Positions 52,088 to 62,024 are shown, numbered from the stretch's first letter. The stretch: 64,000 bases of DNA from Siphonodentalium dalli (GCA_032622095.1 CP136061.1:23872991-23936990); one strand, 5' to 3'. Translations and numbers: made by a program. The notes: generated by a model from the letters alone, not told the origin.

Positions 52088-52280
52088 GAAGAGATATATA
52101 TGGACCTAATCCCAGGTTTCCTTTTCACTAAATAAGAACTCTCAGACATGATGACATTTATTCAATATAAGTATAAACATGTACACGAGCAGTCACGGTG
52201 CTAAATCATTACAACTTTACTCCAAGCTTACGTGGAAGAGAATCTCAAATATCTGGGAGAACGTGGAAGTTATAAACTAA

Positions 52281-52330
52281 GGGTGCATTTACATTGCTAT
52301 AGAACTGTACACAGATCTACACGCAGACTA
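52281..52330. repeat. Inverted end, left partner of 58,255-58,300
   Basis: GGGTGCATTTACATTGCTAT + AGAACTGTACACAGATCT is repeated in inverse at 58,300 down to 58,258 (GGGTGCATTTACACTGATAT...). The two copies are 6.02 kb apart. Confidence 0.6.
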
Positions 52331-53660
52331 GTGTAAACGGGTTGATATAGAAATGCACACAGAAAGAAAACGGTATTAGTTCGTGTGAGCAAAAATCGTG
52401 TCCGCTATACGTCACGGTCAACGCCGAAGCACTGCGACAGGCAAATCTGTTTTGATTAATTGTTACTCGGGCTTTAGTCGGATTCCTTATGTCATTTTGC
52501 ATTTTTGGTTTGTTAAAAGCGATCTGAAAACGGATTATGTATGCCTAGTAGGTGTGTTTTCAGGATTCACTTGTTTCCATTCTTGAATTTTGGCCGGTCT
52601 GCCTAAATCGGGGTCAACATAATTTAGAGAGCGTTTCGTATTTACATAAAACGATAGATGGTGCCATCTGACGTATGGTGATCGGTGCGATTTGAAACTT
52701 CTCCAAACTACTATAGATATGACTGTTACATGTATTTATGAAAATTTTGATGTGATCGGTTAATTCGTTTTGGCTACAGTTGTGATCAAAATTTAACACT
52801 GAACCCTATGGGGATTCTAGTACTTTGGATAAATGGCGCCATTTTGTGTATTGTGATATGCGCGTACTGATATTTCTAAAAAATACTAAGTATGAAACAC
52901 AGACGTAGTTTTTAAAAGGATGGATGTGATCAGATGATTCTTGATGGGTACAGTTGCGATCAAAATTTAACACTTAACCCTATGGAGAATTTCGTGTTAT
53001 GCTCATACGTTAATTGTAATATCACTTATTGTCAATCGTGCGCAACTATATATGTAGACTAACACTCATGTTTTACCCACTGTAACTATCCGTGATTTAA
53101 TAGATGCAATACATGATATAGTTATGCATCATGATACAGTAATTGGAAAAAGTAAGTGTCGAATGGTTTTGTAATTTCGATAATTGAATCAAACGAAAAT
53201 ATTCACAACAAGACTGTTCACGATGTGATTACATATTATATTATTGTTTTATTTGATACTTGTCTGTCTTGTTGTCCACTGACAAGTTTTTAAAACCACA
53301 TCGTTGATCATAACGGGATGTAGTGTCACAAATAAACAGGTATATAGCTGGTAGTTGTTCGTTGTCATTAACTCAATCGTTGTCATCGGAGTCTATCCCA
53401 CATGCACTGAGGGAATCTGTGTTTTCGCAGGATTTGTGCTACTGATAAATGGACATTTCGGTGCAGCTGAGATCTTTAATGTAGCGGTATAGGCTTTGCT
53501 TTCGCACTTCCCACATCAGTTACATTTGGCCAACTTCAGTACAGCGACTGAAACCCAACATTCACCATCAACATTCTGACCACAGTTAATTTCCACGCTT
53601 CGTGTATAGCTGTGAAAATCAAGTAAATTCGAATTTCCACTAAAGTAGAGCTTAATGTGT
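52331..53660. other. No gene seen; one weak internal repeat
   Basis: Non-coding intron DNA. A phrase is repeated: GTGATCAAAATTTAACACTGAACCCTATGG near 52,781 and GCGATCAAAATTTAACACTTAACCCTATGG near 52,957, each after a GATGTGATC context. This indicates an old tandem duplication of about 175 bp. No open frame of note. Confidence 0.5.
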
Positions 53661-54230
53661 AAAATAGATATCAACCATAGTTGCATTTTCCTGCAAATTC
53701 CCAGTAGGGGCTTAGTAACCGTTACTAAGGAGCTATCGGGACCGGTGGCAAAGTCTCCCGATCTTACAATGGTCAGTGGCCTATGAAGAGCATGGCTGCA
53801 TTGTTTTAGACATACATGTGCCCAACTTTGAACAAAACCATCACCATGTGATTAGACACTGACTAAATTAAGGCAATACCAATGAATGATTAGTACACCA
53901 TTGTGGCATTTTATTAGCAACCGTTGCTAACCTTAAATAAGACATATGGTTCACTTTGACGGCCAGGTATATCTCAAATTTCACATTTGGGTATTAACTG
54001 CATCGGAAATGCAAACGTTGAATTACGACCCTGTCAGCTACAATTACAATTTCCAGTGAATTCCCTGTAATTTCCTAGACTAAGTTTCTCGATCTTATAA
54101 TGATCAATGGCCCATGGGGCACTAACATGTCCAGTTTCATATATGTGTCACCATTGGAACATAACCAATACCACCCGACTATAGACACTATCTAATTTAC
54201 GGGAAAATACCACGGCCCAGAATGTTGATC
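53660..54230 (+). repeat. Two old direct copies about 340 bp apart
   Basis: CTCCCGATCTTACAATGGTCAGTGGCC (about 53,755) matches CTCGATCTTATAATGATCAATGGCC (about 54,090). Upstream GCATTTTCCTGCAAATTCCC matches CAATTTCCAGTGAATTCCC, and downstream TTAGACACTGACTAAATTAAGG matches TATAGACACTATCTAATTTACGG. The copies are diverged and have no coding frame. Confidence 0.6.
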
Positions 54231-54889
54231 GGATCAAAGCCAAGTATATATTATTGGGGAGAATGATCCATTAAGCCTAATTCGATGGTTTGTTCACAAC
54301 AGATGGAGTCATGATACATTATGAAGGATGATAGAAGGGTCCCCTCAACTATGTTCTTCGACACAGTATTGTCCCCGCACTGTGTCACTTGCATCTTGTT
54401 GTGTTGTACTATATATAAGACCAAGCACACAATGCACACATATATCTTCTTATAAATAAATTATCTCTTAGAAAATGTCCAGAGATGTCTTGCCTATTTA
54501 TACTCAAGGATTTGAGGGAGCGATTTGTTATGTTGACTAAGGTGTTAATTTAGTATGTGAAACATGTATGCCGGGGAATGTATCGAGTAGACAGAGAACG
54601 TGTTTTCTTTATCATCAGATGAACATAATTTAAACTCCCAATTTTGATAAACCCCGACCAGGAATTATAGAACAACCATCTATATATGCCCAGCAATATT
54701 TAGCAATACATATGGACATGATAACATTTTTTAACAATACCACCCTATCCACATGTATGGCTAAACATATCATTGGTATAGATGAGTTGTTGTAGTTGTT
54801 ACATTGATGCTGGTCGGGTTTCTCCAAATTTAATACTAAAACAGAATGATCCATAAGCTACGGTGGCTGGTTTAGGACATGGTAAATTG
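54231..54889. other. No feature seen
   Basis: Non-coding intron sequence. Minus-strand frames of 62 and 74 codons here show no domain or splice context that I can support. Confidence 0.4.
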
Positions 54890-55020
54890 TTTTTTATTTA
54901 ATTTCGTGGCCACGAAATACTAATTCGTGTCCACGAAATTACTAATTCGTGGCAACGAACTACTAATTCGTGGCGAATTATAACTGATTGACCTTTGCAT
55001 ATATCCAGATACCTTTACGG

Positions 55021-55042
55021 TTGGATAGGATAGGATAGGATA
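55021..55042 (+). repeat. GGATA microsatellite
   Basis: TTGGATAGGATAGGATAGGA followed by TATATTATTTC gives four GGATA units. It could also be the short tail of a retroposed sequence on the minus strand. Confidence 0.8.
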
Positions 55043-55299
55043 TATTATTTCAATATACACATATTAATACACAATACATTTGACAAATATTGTATTGTAT
55101 ATTCGAGGGGGTGGCATAGTCAGGATAGACTGTCTTAGGGTATGGTTACACTTGATGATGTTTTAGAAACTATGCGTACGGTCGCAGAGAAGCTACTATA
55201 AACCCCTTATGGTGTGGAACCCCGGGCTCTATGGGGATATGCACGTCCGATATAAACTAGCACAGAGAGAACGGGGAAACACGGGTCAGGTGGCTCCAA

Positions 55300-55880
55300 G
55301 AAAAACTGAATATTCATTAGTTTTTACCACAAGGGATCGAATGGGAATGACATATCACTCGGCATATATATTGACCGATTTAAGTCAAATAAGGGGTTTT
55401 GTAGGGTGGGCCCAAAAACAAACTTATAAATATTCACCCTTTCAACCATACCCGATCCAAAATGGTCGCAGCTGAGAGGGGCCAAATAGGGTACACATTA
55501 TTTCTCGGACACTTGACCGATATAGATCAAAATAAAGGGTGTTGTACGGTAGCTCACAAAGCAACCTAAATTTTCACACCTTCAGCCCAATCGAGCGAAC
55601 ATGATAAATGATCAGAGGGGTCCATATATGGTACCATGCAATTGCAGTTGTAGGGTGACCCCTGGTGAGACAAACTAAATATTCACCCGCTTTCACCATC
55701 CCCGATCCAAAATGGCCGCCCCAGATGGTTCAAATATGGCACCTATATATACAATTTCTCGGCCCCTTAACCGTTTGATGTGGTAGAATTGGTGCTGTAG
55801 GGTGGCCCCGGGTTGGTGAAAGGGGTGATACTTAATTTGTTTTACGGGCCACCCTACAACACCCTTTATCTCAAATCGCC
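55300..55880. repeat. Degenerate internal repeats (GGGTGTTGTAGGGTGG family)
   Basis: Recurrent blocks occur near 55,395, 55,537, 55,648 and 55,795: a TCAAATAAGGG(G/T)..TTGTAGGGTGG core, then AAACTAAATATTCACCC, then GATCCAAAATGGCCGCC. The block at 55,815-55,875 is inverted (GGGCCACCCTACAACACCCTTTAT). A separate fragment of the same family lies at 57,829-57,905. Confidence 0.65.
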
Positions 55881-56415
55881 GTGGCTCATGCCAAGATGGT
55901 GGACAACTACAACCAGATCATCTCTATCCGCTTCCATTACAACAATGGGACTGACGATCGTGTATCACAATTAGTTATTTCGTGGCCTCGAATTAGTTAT
56001 TTCGTGGCCACGAAATAAAAAAGTTAGCACACAACTCCGTATTATGCCGTACTTCGTCCTGGCAATAAACATTAATTTTGTCAATTGATGAAAAAACAAT
56101 CAATCAATTTTACAACGAAATCCTGAAACTGTAGTCATGATAAACATTACATTTGTAGAATAGTGGACATTATCACTGAAGCACGTGACTACTGTATCTG
56201 GTGGCCTGACTATATTGCAAGTTAATTTGGCAAAATCACATGTAGTTACGATATATTACATGTAAGAGCCATGCATATATGATAGCCATTAAGTTCCACC
56301 AATGTGAACATTTGAGTAAATTGTCAAACTCTATATAGGGTCCAACGTTAGTTTTGTTCGCAACTGTAGTACACTATCCGCGGAGACTTATCTGACGACA
56401 TCATTCTTAAAAATA

Positions 56416-56760
56416 ATTTCAACTCGCACAATTCATGAAAAGGCTAATCGTGTTAGTTAATATCTGTATAATCAGGAAACGCTCTTTAAATTTTTTAAAC
56501 CGTCCAAACAATTTGTTTCCACTAAAATGTCAGACTGGAAACAAGTAGACTCTGAAAGTAGACCGCTATATTTGATACTTTTGTTAATTTCAACTCGCAC
56601 ATCCACCAGAAGGTCAGTTATGAGGATTAATATTTGTATAATAAGCAAACGCTCTTTAAATTCTTAAAACAGTCCAAAAACACTTTTTTCCAATAAATTT
56701 TCAACTAGAAACAGGTAAACTCTGAAAGTAGACACGCTATTGATAAATAAACCGTTCGCA
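56416..56760 (+). repeat. 171-bp direct duplication
   Basis: ATTTCAACTCGCACA starts at 56,416 and 56,587. Both copies continue with TTTGTATAATAAGCAAACGCTCTTTAAATT-type sequence, a GTCCAAA block, TTTCCAxTAAAxT and GTAxACTCTGAAAGTAGACxCGCTAT. They are diverged but clearly aligned over their whole length. A third partial copy is at 57,219-57,370. Confidence 0.75.
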
Positions 56761-57218
56761 TGTCGTTTTAGACAATCCGAAATTGCGCGACCGTTGTTTT
56801 CGACCAAAGGAATATGGCTTGTGAAATCAGTGAGGGTGGGGGTAGGGTTAGCTTTTCTGTTATATCTTTACCAAAAATCGATGTATCGAAGTTTTGTTTG
56901 TGGCATATGATCAAGATATCCTTGTAGATTGTTCATGTTCGTCTATATGGGATCTAGCTGATTTTAAGAATATACAATGCCTTAATATTTGGGAAAGAAA
57001 ATTGAAAATTCAATCATAAATACAATTCATCAGATGATTTTATGATAAAATTCCACATTAAGATATGTAATTAAGTAATTTGTGGCAAGATCTCTCCATG
57101 TTTTTCGATTTCTAAGAACAAAGAAAGCCACTTACCGAACTTGCTATGCGTAATAGCATGTTTTTTTATTACCCGGTGGATGGGGGAAAAATAGAGGGGT
57201 ATACAAACAAAAGCCTCA

Positions 57219-57370
57219 CACAAACCTGTTTCCACTAAAATATCAAGCTGGAAACAGGTAGATTCTGAAAATAGACACACTGGTGGTATAGAAACTGTTC
57301 TCATATCGCTTTTAACATTCCGAAAACGCGCGACCATTTTTTTCGACATAAGGAATCCGACTACTTGGCG
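57219..57370 (+). repeat. Third copy of the 56,416 repeat (3' part)
   Basis: GTTTCCACTAAAATATCAAG ... GAAACAGGTAGATTCTGAAAATAGACACAC matches 56,514-56,570. The following CCGAAAACGCGCGACCAT ... AAGGAAT matches 56,778-56,815, so the related region extends past the 171-bp unit. Confidence 0.65.
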
Positions 57371-57828
57371 AATGTGTTTTAGCGTTCGTTGTCATTTCAA
57401 CCCGTGTATTTCGAATATTGAACACGGACAGGGACGTGGCAACTTTGGTCAAAATTTTCAACAGTTGGAAATTTCATACCTGACACAACATTAGTTGTAA
57501 TTTCCAAACTATCAATAGGTTGAAAATGATCTTGTAGTTTGATTTTCAAACATTATATTGGGGGGGGGGGTATTGTTTTAGGACCAATATTATATTTGCA
57601 TAATTTCCTATCAAAATTTTGGGCTGGAATGGCCATCAGCTGGAAGTTTTCTAACCTTATGGGGGCGGGTGTCAGGTTGGAAATTTCCAACACTTGAAAA
57701 GATTGTGTCCTGGTCCCTCCCCGTGGCCAGTCAAAAACTGCTAGTTAATTTAAGAAAACATTATTGTCCTACATTTGGTCAACATTGCCATTGGAATTGT
57801 CATTAGTTGGAATTGTTACTACATTTGG
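57371..57828. repeat. Low-complexity repeats of TTGGAAATTT type
   Basis: Short imperfect repeats (AGTTGGAAATTTC, TGTAATTTCCAA, AGGTTGGAAATTTCCAAC) and a ten-G run at 57,560-57,569. No gene seen. Confidence 0.45.
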
Positions 57829-57915
57829 TCAAATAAAGGGTGTTGTAGGGTGGATACCCATTCCATACAGATCCAAAATGGCCACCGCCCAGGATGGTGT
57901 CAACAGGAGACCTAT
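57829..57915 (+). repeat. Fragment of the 55.3-kb repeat family
   Basis: GTCAAATAAAGGGTGTTGTAGGGTGG at 57,828-57,853 and GATCCAAAATGGCCACCGCCC at about 57,871 copy the internal units of the element at 54,890-56,022. Confidence 0.7.
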
Positions 57916-58254
57916 AGATATATAGATGATCACCTGAAATCCTAAATATTGGTGGAATCGCCATCTAAAGCTATATGGGTGCTCTCTAGCCTCTCTATTT
58001 GTGCCCACGGTTGTTTGTTGTGTATTCATATGCGATTTTCATTCTTTCTTCGAACCATTATCAAGTGGTATAATGATACACTGTAAATACATGCGGCACA
58101 TACCAAATCGCTGTTGTCTGCTGATAGTTGATCCATTTTTATGTCTGGCCTAAATTGACACGACTCGTAATGAATTGTCAATTACCAGAGTGCTGATCAG
58201 CGCGCGTTCACTATTAGTAATCATGTTGTGATCACAGTAAAGCGCGACACGTGA

Positions 58255-58300
58255 CTTCATACAGATCTGTATACAGTTCTATATCAGTGTAAATGCACCC
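58255..58300. repeat. Inverted end, right partner of 52,281
   Basis: ACAGATCTGTATACAGTTCTATATCAGTGTAAATGCACCC is the complement of the sequence at 52,281-52,318 with few changes. Outside bases (AAATCTCA, versus TAAACTAA on the left) do not form an obvious target duplication. Confidence 0.6.
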
Positions 58301-58725
58301 AAATCTCATTGTCTCGACATTCAGTCATACCGATTGGTCAAGCCAGGAAACAATGAACGGCGCTTAGAGACTCAATGACTCAGTATGACTCACGTTGGTG
58401 ACAATCTTCTAATAAGCTTTAATGATTCCAATTTCCCCTTGTAGGAATAATATTAACATACGCATGCAATAAAGACACAGATGGTACATCAATCTACTCC
58501 AGAAATCCATCTCCTTTTAGATACTTTAATCAGGAGATATAATGGTTCCTGTAAATTACTAAATTATATTTAACGTACTCACGGCTGACCAACTATTATG
58601 AGAGAGTGTTACACACGATCTATAAGCGGCATCCACAGTTTGTGGCCTCATTTTTGCGAAACCTGCCTATCATATATGTCATATTAAATGGTATCATATA
58701 GTGTATACCAGCGGTTTAGCCTTAC
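58301..58725. other. No feature seen
   Basis: Intron sequence next to the donor site of the lectin exon. No repeat or open frame of note. Confidence 0.4.
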
Positions 58726-58923
58726 CTCTGCCATGTCCGAATGCCACGAGTAGAGTCGCCAGGTCATCCAACATAGCTCTGCTCTCTACCAGTATCAAAT
58801 GGGCCCCTTCATCGACGCATGTGTTGTGGGCGTTGTTACCGGTAGCGGGGTTGCTATGGTACTTCAGGCAGTGTTCGTCCCCAGCCAGTATATGTGGGGC
58901 GTATCCCGAGTGGCTGGCACATG
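58726..58923 (-). CDS. C-type lectin, N-terminal exon of the CTLD
   Basis: A 198-bp exon (66 codons, phase 1 at both ends) encoding the first half of a long-form C-type lectin-like domain. The acceptor is TTTCTTCATTACGTAG just above 58,923 and the donor is GGCAGAG|GTAAGG, a near-ideal match. The three N-terminal cysteines are at residues 2, 19 (EHCLKY) and 36 (NTCVDEGAHL). The helix signature CVDEGAHLILVESRAMLDDL (36-55) is the classic CTLD alpha-1/beta-2 region. Spliced to 46,820-46,600 it gives a domain of about 138 residues with all six cysteines of the long form. The exon is visibly richer in G and C than its flanks. The minus strand is the coding strand; plus-strand frames here are shadows. 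Ligand and cell location cannot be read directly; secretion is usual for this family. Confidence 0.88.
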
Positions 58924-59365
58924 CTACGTAATGAAGAAACGTTCAAAACGACATATAATATCTGATTATTTGTTTATTGTATTATTGACAATAAATATAG
59001 AAATCCCCCCCCGAGCGGTATAAACAGTTTAAGCGACAACATTAACTACATATTTTATTTATCCATCGCACAAAACTTGCCTTTTGTGAGGTATTTTAAA
59101 GCTGTCATTTTCCTCAGTTTTACATTCGTTATTTTGATGACGCTCTTGCATTTATTAGGTCAAGCAAACTTATTAGCATGCATGACGTGCAAAAACCGGA
59201 GTGCAGCTTAGAGTGAAATAGTTCGTTGGGTTTTATAGTTTTTCTAAACTGGCATTGTATTTATAGATGTTTTAGAGCGAAAACACATATCCGTTTACGA
59301 AGTTTGTATTAATTGCGGTGAATTGTGGACGGGATAAAAACGTCCCAAAATCACAATAACGTCAT

Positions 59366-59460
59366 TTATGTAGGTTGACGTCCCTAGTTACCTGCGCAAT
59401 TTGCATATGCAATTACATCATGAAAGTAGTACTAACCTAATAACGCTACGTTGACGTAAT
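59366..59460. promoter_or_regulatory. Cluster of CRE-like TGACGT motifs
   Basis: Three TGACGT/ACGTCA cores lie within about 95 bp: AACGTCATTT (59,368), GTTGACGTCC (about 59,376) and GTTGACGTAATAAACG (about 59,450). An octamer-like palindrome, ATTTGCATATGCAAT, is at about 59,399. This may be an intronic enhancer or chance. No TATA/initiator arrangement ties it to a transcript. Confidence 0.25.
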
Positions 59461-60294
59461 AAACGTAACGAGCTTTATGCAGGCAATAGAGCTAGGTAGT
59501 GAGCGGTGGATAAATATATATTTGGTATATAGGGAAGCTGGTCTCTCGTGCTAGCGGACCGGGGATCACGGACCGGTGAACAGGGACCTGGGACCACAAC
59601 CTGTTCACGATATTCTGACAAAAATTAGAACACGGTCATTCCATATTTTATTGAAGATCCCAAACATTAACATAATATACCAATAAAACACGAGCTGTAA
59701 CAACAGAAAAAGATTATGGGAGTACAATGGGGATCGGAGCCAAAGTTATTTCAACTTAGGAAACGCTCCTCTCCCCTAATATAAAGACACGAACTTAAAT
59801 TTAATGCTGATTGTTCAATATTCATGCAAAAGTAAATCTCTTTGTTTATATATCAGGTTGGTTCGGGAGATAGGGTAAGGTATTGAACCAGCGTACAAAG
59901 TGTGCAGGTAATAAATGTGATTATGTAGAATCAGTTGGTGGTGTACTATTCCAATGGATATTCTCATTACAAAAACGGTGAGTCGATATAATGTATTTTT
60001 GTTAAGCTGTGAATATAATGCAGTTTTCTTTATAGAAAATCAACGGTGATCCGCAAAGTAGATCTGCAGAATGGACAATATGTAGTCCAATATTAGGATG
60101 TTTTGTTAAATAATTTTTGAGTTTGTCTCCGTTCAATTCAATACATCAACACGGTCAGATACCAAGTCAGATTGAAAAGTCTCATTCGCTATCACTGAAT
60201 AAAAATCAGAATGCAAACTGCCGACTTCCCCCATTACAACATTTGTTCAGGTATGTTGTCGTGGGTTCAGTTCGCAGTCCGATCGGCGCGGGCA
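59461..60294. other. No gene seen
   Basis: Non-coding. A GC-rich stretch (59,550-59,600) repeats GGACC several times. No other structure was recognised. Confidence 0.4.
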
Positions 60295-60447
60295 TTAACC
60301 CTTTACCCAACAAACCGGCCAAAACCGGCCAAATAAAGCTTCAACAGCCTAAAATATCTTCGGCCTGTCTCAATAAAACCATACACATATGGATATCATT
60401 GGAACCGGCTCCTTGACCATATTGTGATAGTTACAGTTAGCCCTGTG

Positions 60448-60514
60448 CCAATGCATTCTCTTATATATGCGAGTCGACCATAGGTCGCCTCGCATATATA
60501 AGAGAATGCATTGG
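60448..60514. repeat. 67-nt hairpin, copy 4
   Basis: Stems of 26 nt (CCAATGCATTCTCTTATATA + TGCGAG) are perfectly complementary. The apex is TCGACC-ATA-GGTCGC with one T/C mismatch below a 5-bp inner stem. Confidence 0.9.
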
Positions 60515-60596
60515 CCTAAAAAAAAATATTTTTTTAACACTATTTACCATTTTTTCTTACATTCTTTAACAATTTTATAATTTGTAATGTGTTAAG

Positions 60597-60663
60597 CCAA
60601 TGCATTCTCTTATATATGCGAGGCGACCTATGGTCGACTCGCATATATAAGAGAATGCATTGG
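60597..60663. repeat. 67-nt hairpin, copy 5 (inverted apex)
   Basis: Same perfect 26-nt stems as copy 4. The apex is in the reverse orientation (GCGACC-TAT-GGTCGA). Confidence 0.9.
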
Positions 60664-61084
60664 CACAGGGCCGTTCTGTTGGGTAAAGGGTTAATGGCTG
60701 ACCCATGTACACACCTCGGTGTGTGCACGTTAAGGAGTGCTACTGGAGTCATCACGTGGTTATAAAATTACTCGGGCGTGGTAGCATCCCGTAGCAGAAC
60801 TTGGACGAGTGCGTCTATAACCGCGCGAGAGGTCCCTGCACTGAAATATCTACATATACAGCTGGAACAAATGAAGTAACTATAGTTGACATACAGAACG
60901 ATAATGATTAAGGACAGGCTTGTCCATAATAATCATAATATTATTTATCAAAGGATATATATATATAACGATTACTTTTCAAGATAACTGTTTGGGCGGC
61001 TTCGAATATCCTCATATTAGTGTTCAGTGATAGAGATGTGATACCTAACCTATACAGACGGGTCATATGTCGTGGAATAAGACG

Positions 61085-61190
61085 TTCTAGGGTTGTTGCT
61101 TGCCCCACACAAGGGTGTAGTCTGCAGAAATAATACGTTTTAGGGTTGTTGCATGCCCCCATATAAGGGTGTAGTCTGCAGAAATAATAC
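61085..61190 (+). repeat. 53-bp tandem duplication, 2 copies
   Basis: TAGGGTTGTTGCTTGCCCC ... AAGGGTGTAGTCTGCAGAAA + TAATAC is repeated with offset 53 (starts 61,088 and 61,141) and few differences. Confidence 0.85.
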
Positions 61191-61408
61191 AGAATACAAC
61201 TTTCATAATTGTAACTTGTAAATTGGGATCAACAAGTTGTTTCTTCTGAGTATTGTTCAATTTGTTGTGTTATAAAAAGTGAAAATGCCGTGCAATTTAG
61301 CAAATTTAAGCATTACTAAGGCTCATATAATAAAAAGGATATCTACATTTTTTTTGAAACATGAAACATCTCATCCGGAAAAAATATCGAAAATATATAT
61401 ATGAATAC

Positions 61409-61807
61409 CTGGTGGTGTTGTCGGCGCCGTCGTCGTCGTTGTTGTCGTTGTTGTTGTTGTGGTCGTTGTTGTAGTTGTTGTTGTAGTAGTTGTTGTTGTT
61501 GTCGTTGTCGTAGTCGTTGGCGTCGTTGTTGTTGCTGTTGTTGTTGTCGTTGTCGTCGTCGTTGTTGTTGTGGTCGTTGTTGTAGTTGTCGTCGTTGTTG
61601 TCGTTGTTGTATTAGCTGTTGTTGTTGTCGTCGTCGTTGGCGTTGTTGTTGTTGTCGTCGTCGTCGTTGTTGTTGTTGTTGTTGTTGTAGTTGTTGTTGT
61701 TGTTGTTGTTGTCGTCGTCGTCGTCGCTGTTATTGTAGTAGTAGTTGTTGTCGTCGTCGTCGTCGTTGTTGTTGTTGTCGTCGTAGTTGTTGCGGTATCT
61801 TTTATTG
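61409..61807 (-). CDS. Probable polythreonine mucin-like exon of the lectin gene
   Basis: A 399-bp GTT/GTC-type trinucleotide tract that on the minus strand reads 133 codons, overwhelmingly Thr (ACA, ACG, ACT), with scattered Ala, Ile, Pro and Asn. It opens IKDTA and closes APTTPPG. Acceptor TATTTTCTATGACAG| (before 61,807) and donor CCACCAG|GTATTC (after 61,409) give a phase 1-1 exon. Its end would join the CTLD exon in frame (TTPP-A-CASHSGY). Nearly all departures from a pure repeat fall at the third base of the Thr codons, and few are replacements, which fits selection on a Thr-rich, probably O-glycosylated stalk. The same pattern is also synonymous for poly-Val on the plus strand, but no splice or domain context supports that. 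Alternative: a non-coding imperfect microsatellite. Confidence 0.5.
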
Positions 61808-61809
61808 CT

Positions 61810-62024
61810 GTCATAGAAAATATATCACGTTACCATTGTACACGACCTATTTACCCTGGGTGTAATATAGACAAAGTATTCTCGGTCCACAGCAGCTTGG
61901 TATTTATAGGTTGTGTTGAAGCTGTTTTTTGGACCGAGTCCCGCCTCGTTGCTCTTCTATGACGGACGTTACATAAGTACTATTGCTTGTATTCGGATTA
62001 TGTCAATTGGAAGCATTGCGCATT
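61810..62024. other. No exon identified
   Basis: Upstream flank of the Thr-rich exon on the minus strand. A signal-peptide exon was looked for here and further right and not found. Confidence 0.35.

Larger units (their letters stand above)
54890..56022. mobile_element. 1.13-kb element with CGTGGCCACG palindromic ends
   Basis: The left end (TTTTTATTTAATTTCGTGGCCACGAAATACTAATTCG) is mirrored by the right end (CGAATTAGTTATTTCGTGGCCACGAAATAAAAAA). The palindrome ATTTCGTGGCCACGAAAT recurs in tandem with spacers of ACTAATT type, three to four times on the left and twice on the right. The interior (about 55,300-55,880) is made of degenerate units containing GGGTGTTGTAGGGTGG, ATATTCACCC and GATCCAAAATGGCCGCC, with the last unit inverted. 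No transposase is seen. Confidence 0.7.
46821..58725 (-). other. Predicted 11.9-kb intron of the lectin gene
   Basis: It lies between the donor CAGAG|GTAAGG (exon end at 58,726) and the acceptor TTTCACAG| (exon start at 46,820), both phase 1 on the minus strand. It holds at least six inverted-repeat elements, a minisatellite and several old duplications, described separately. The join is inferred from domain completeness, reading phase and order. Other exons between them, or two separate genes, cannot be excluded. Confidence 0.6.
60295..60694. mobile_element. piggyBac-like MITE (TTAA, type i), second copy
   Basis: TTAA at 60,295-60,298 and 60,691-60,694 with inverted ends CCCTTTACCCAACA / TGTTGGGTAAAGGG. 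This 400-bp copy is the same element as 44,877-45,331 in the opposite orientation: its left part (AAAGCTTCAACAGCCTAAAA ... GGAACCGG) is the complement of the right part of the other copy. It contains two 67-nt hairpins (60,448-60,514 and 60,597-60,663), both with intact stems. Confidence 0.87.
58924..61408 (-). other. Predicted 2.5-kb intron between Thr-rich and CTLD exons
   Basis: Inferred from the donor CCACCAG|GTATTC (exon end at 61,409) and the acceptor at 58,924-58,925, both phase 1. It contains the type i TTAA MITE at 60,295-60,694 and a small tandem duplication. Otherwise it is non-coding. Confidence 0.45.

Noticed and set aside
58701-59023. Plus-strand frames of 74-76 codons
   Set aside because: Shadows of the minus-strand lectin exon.
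61401-61962. Plus-strand poly-Val and Arg/Cys-rich frames
   Set aside because: They are the same trinucleotide tract in other frames. Only the minus-strand Thr frame has fitting splice sites and phase.
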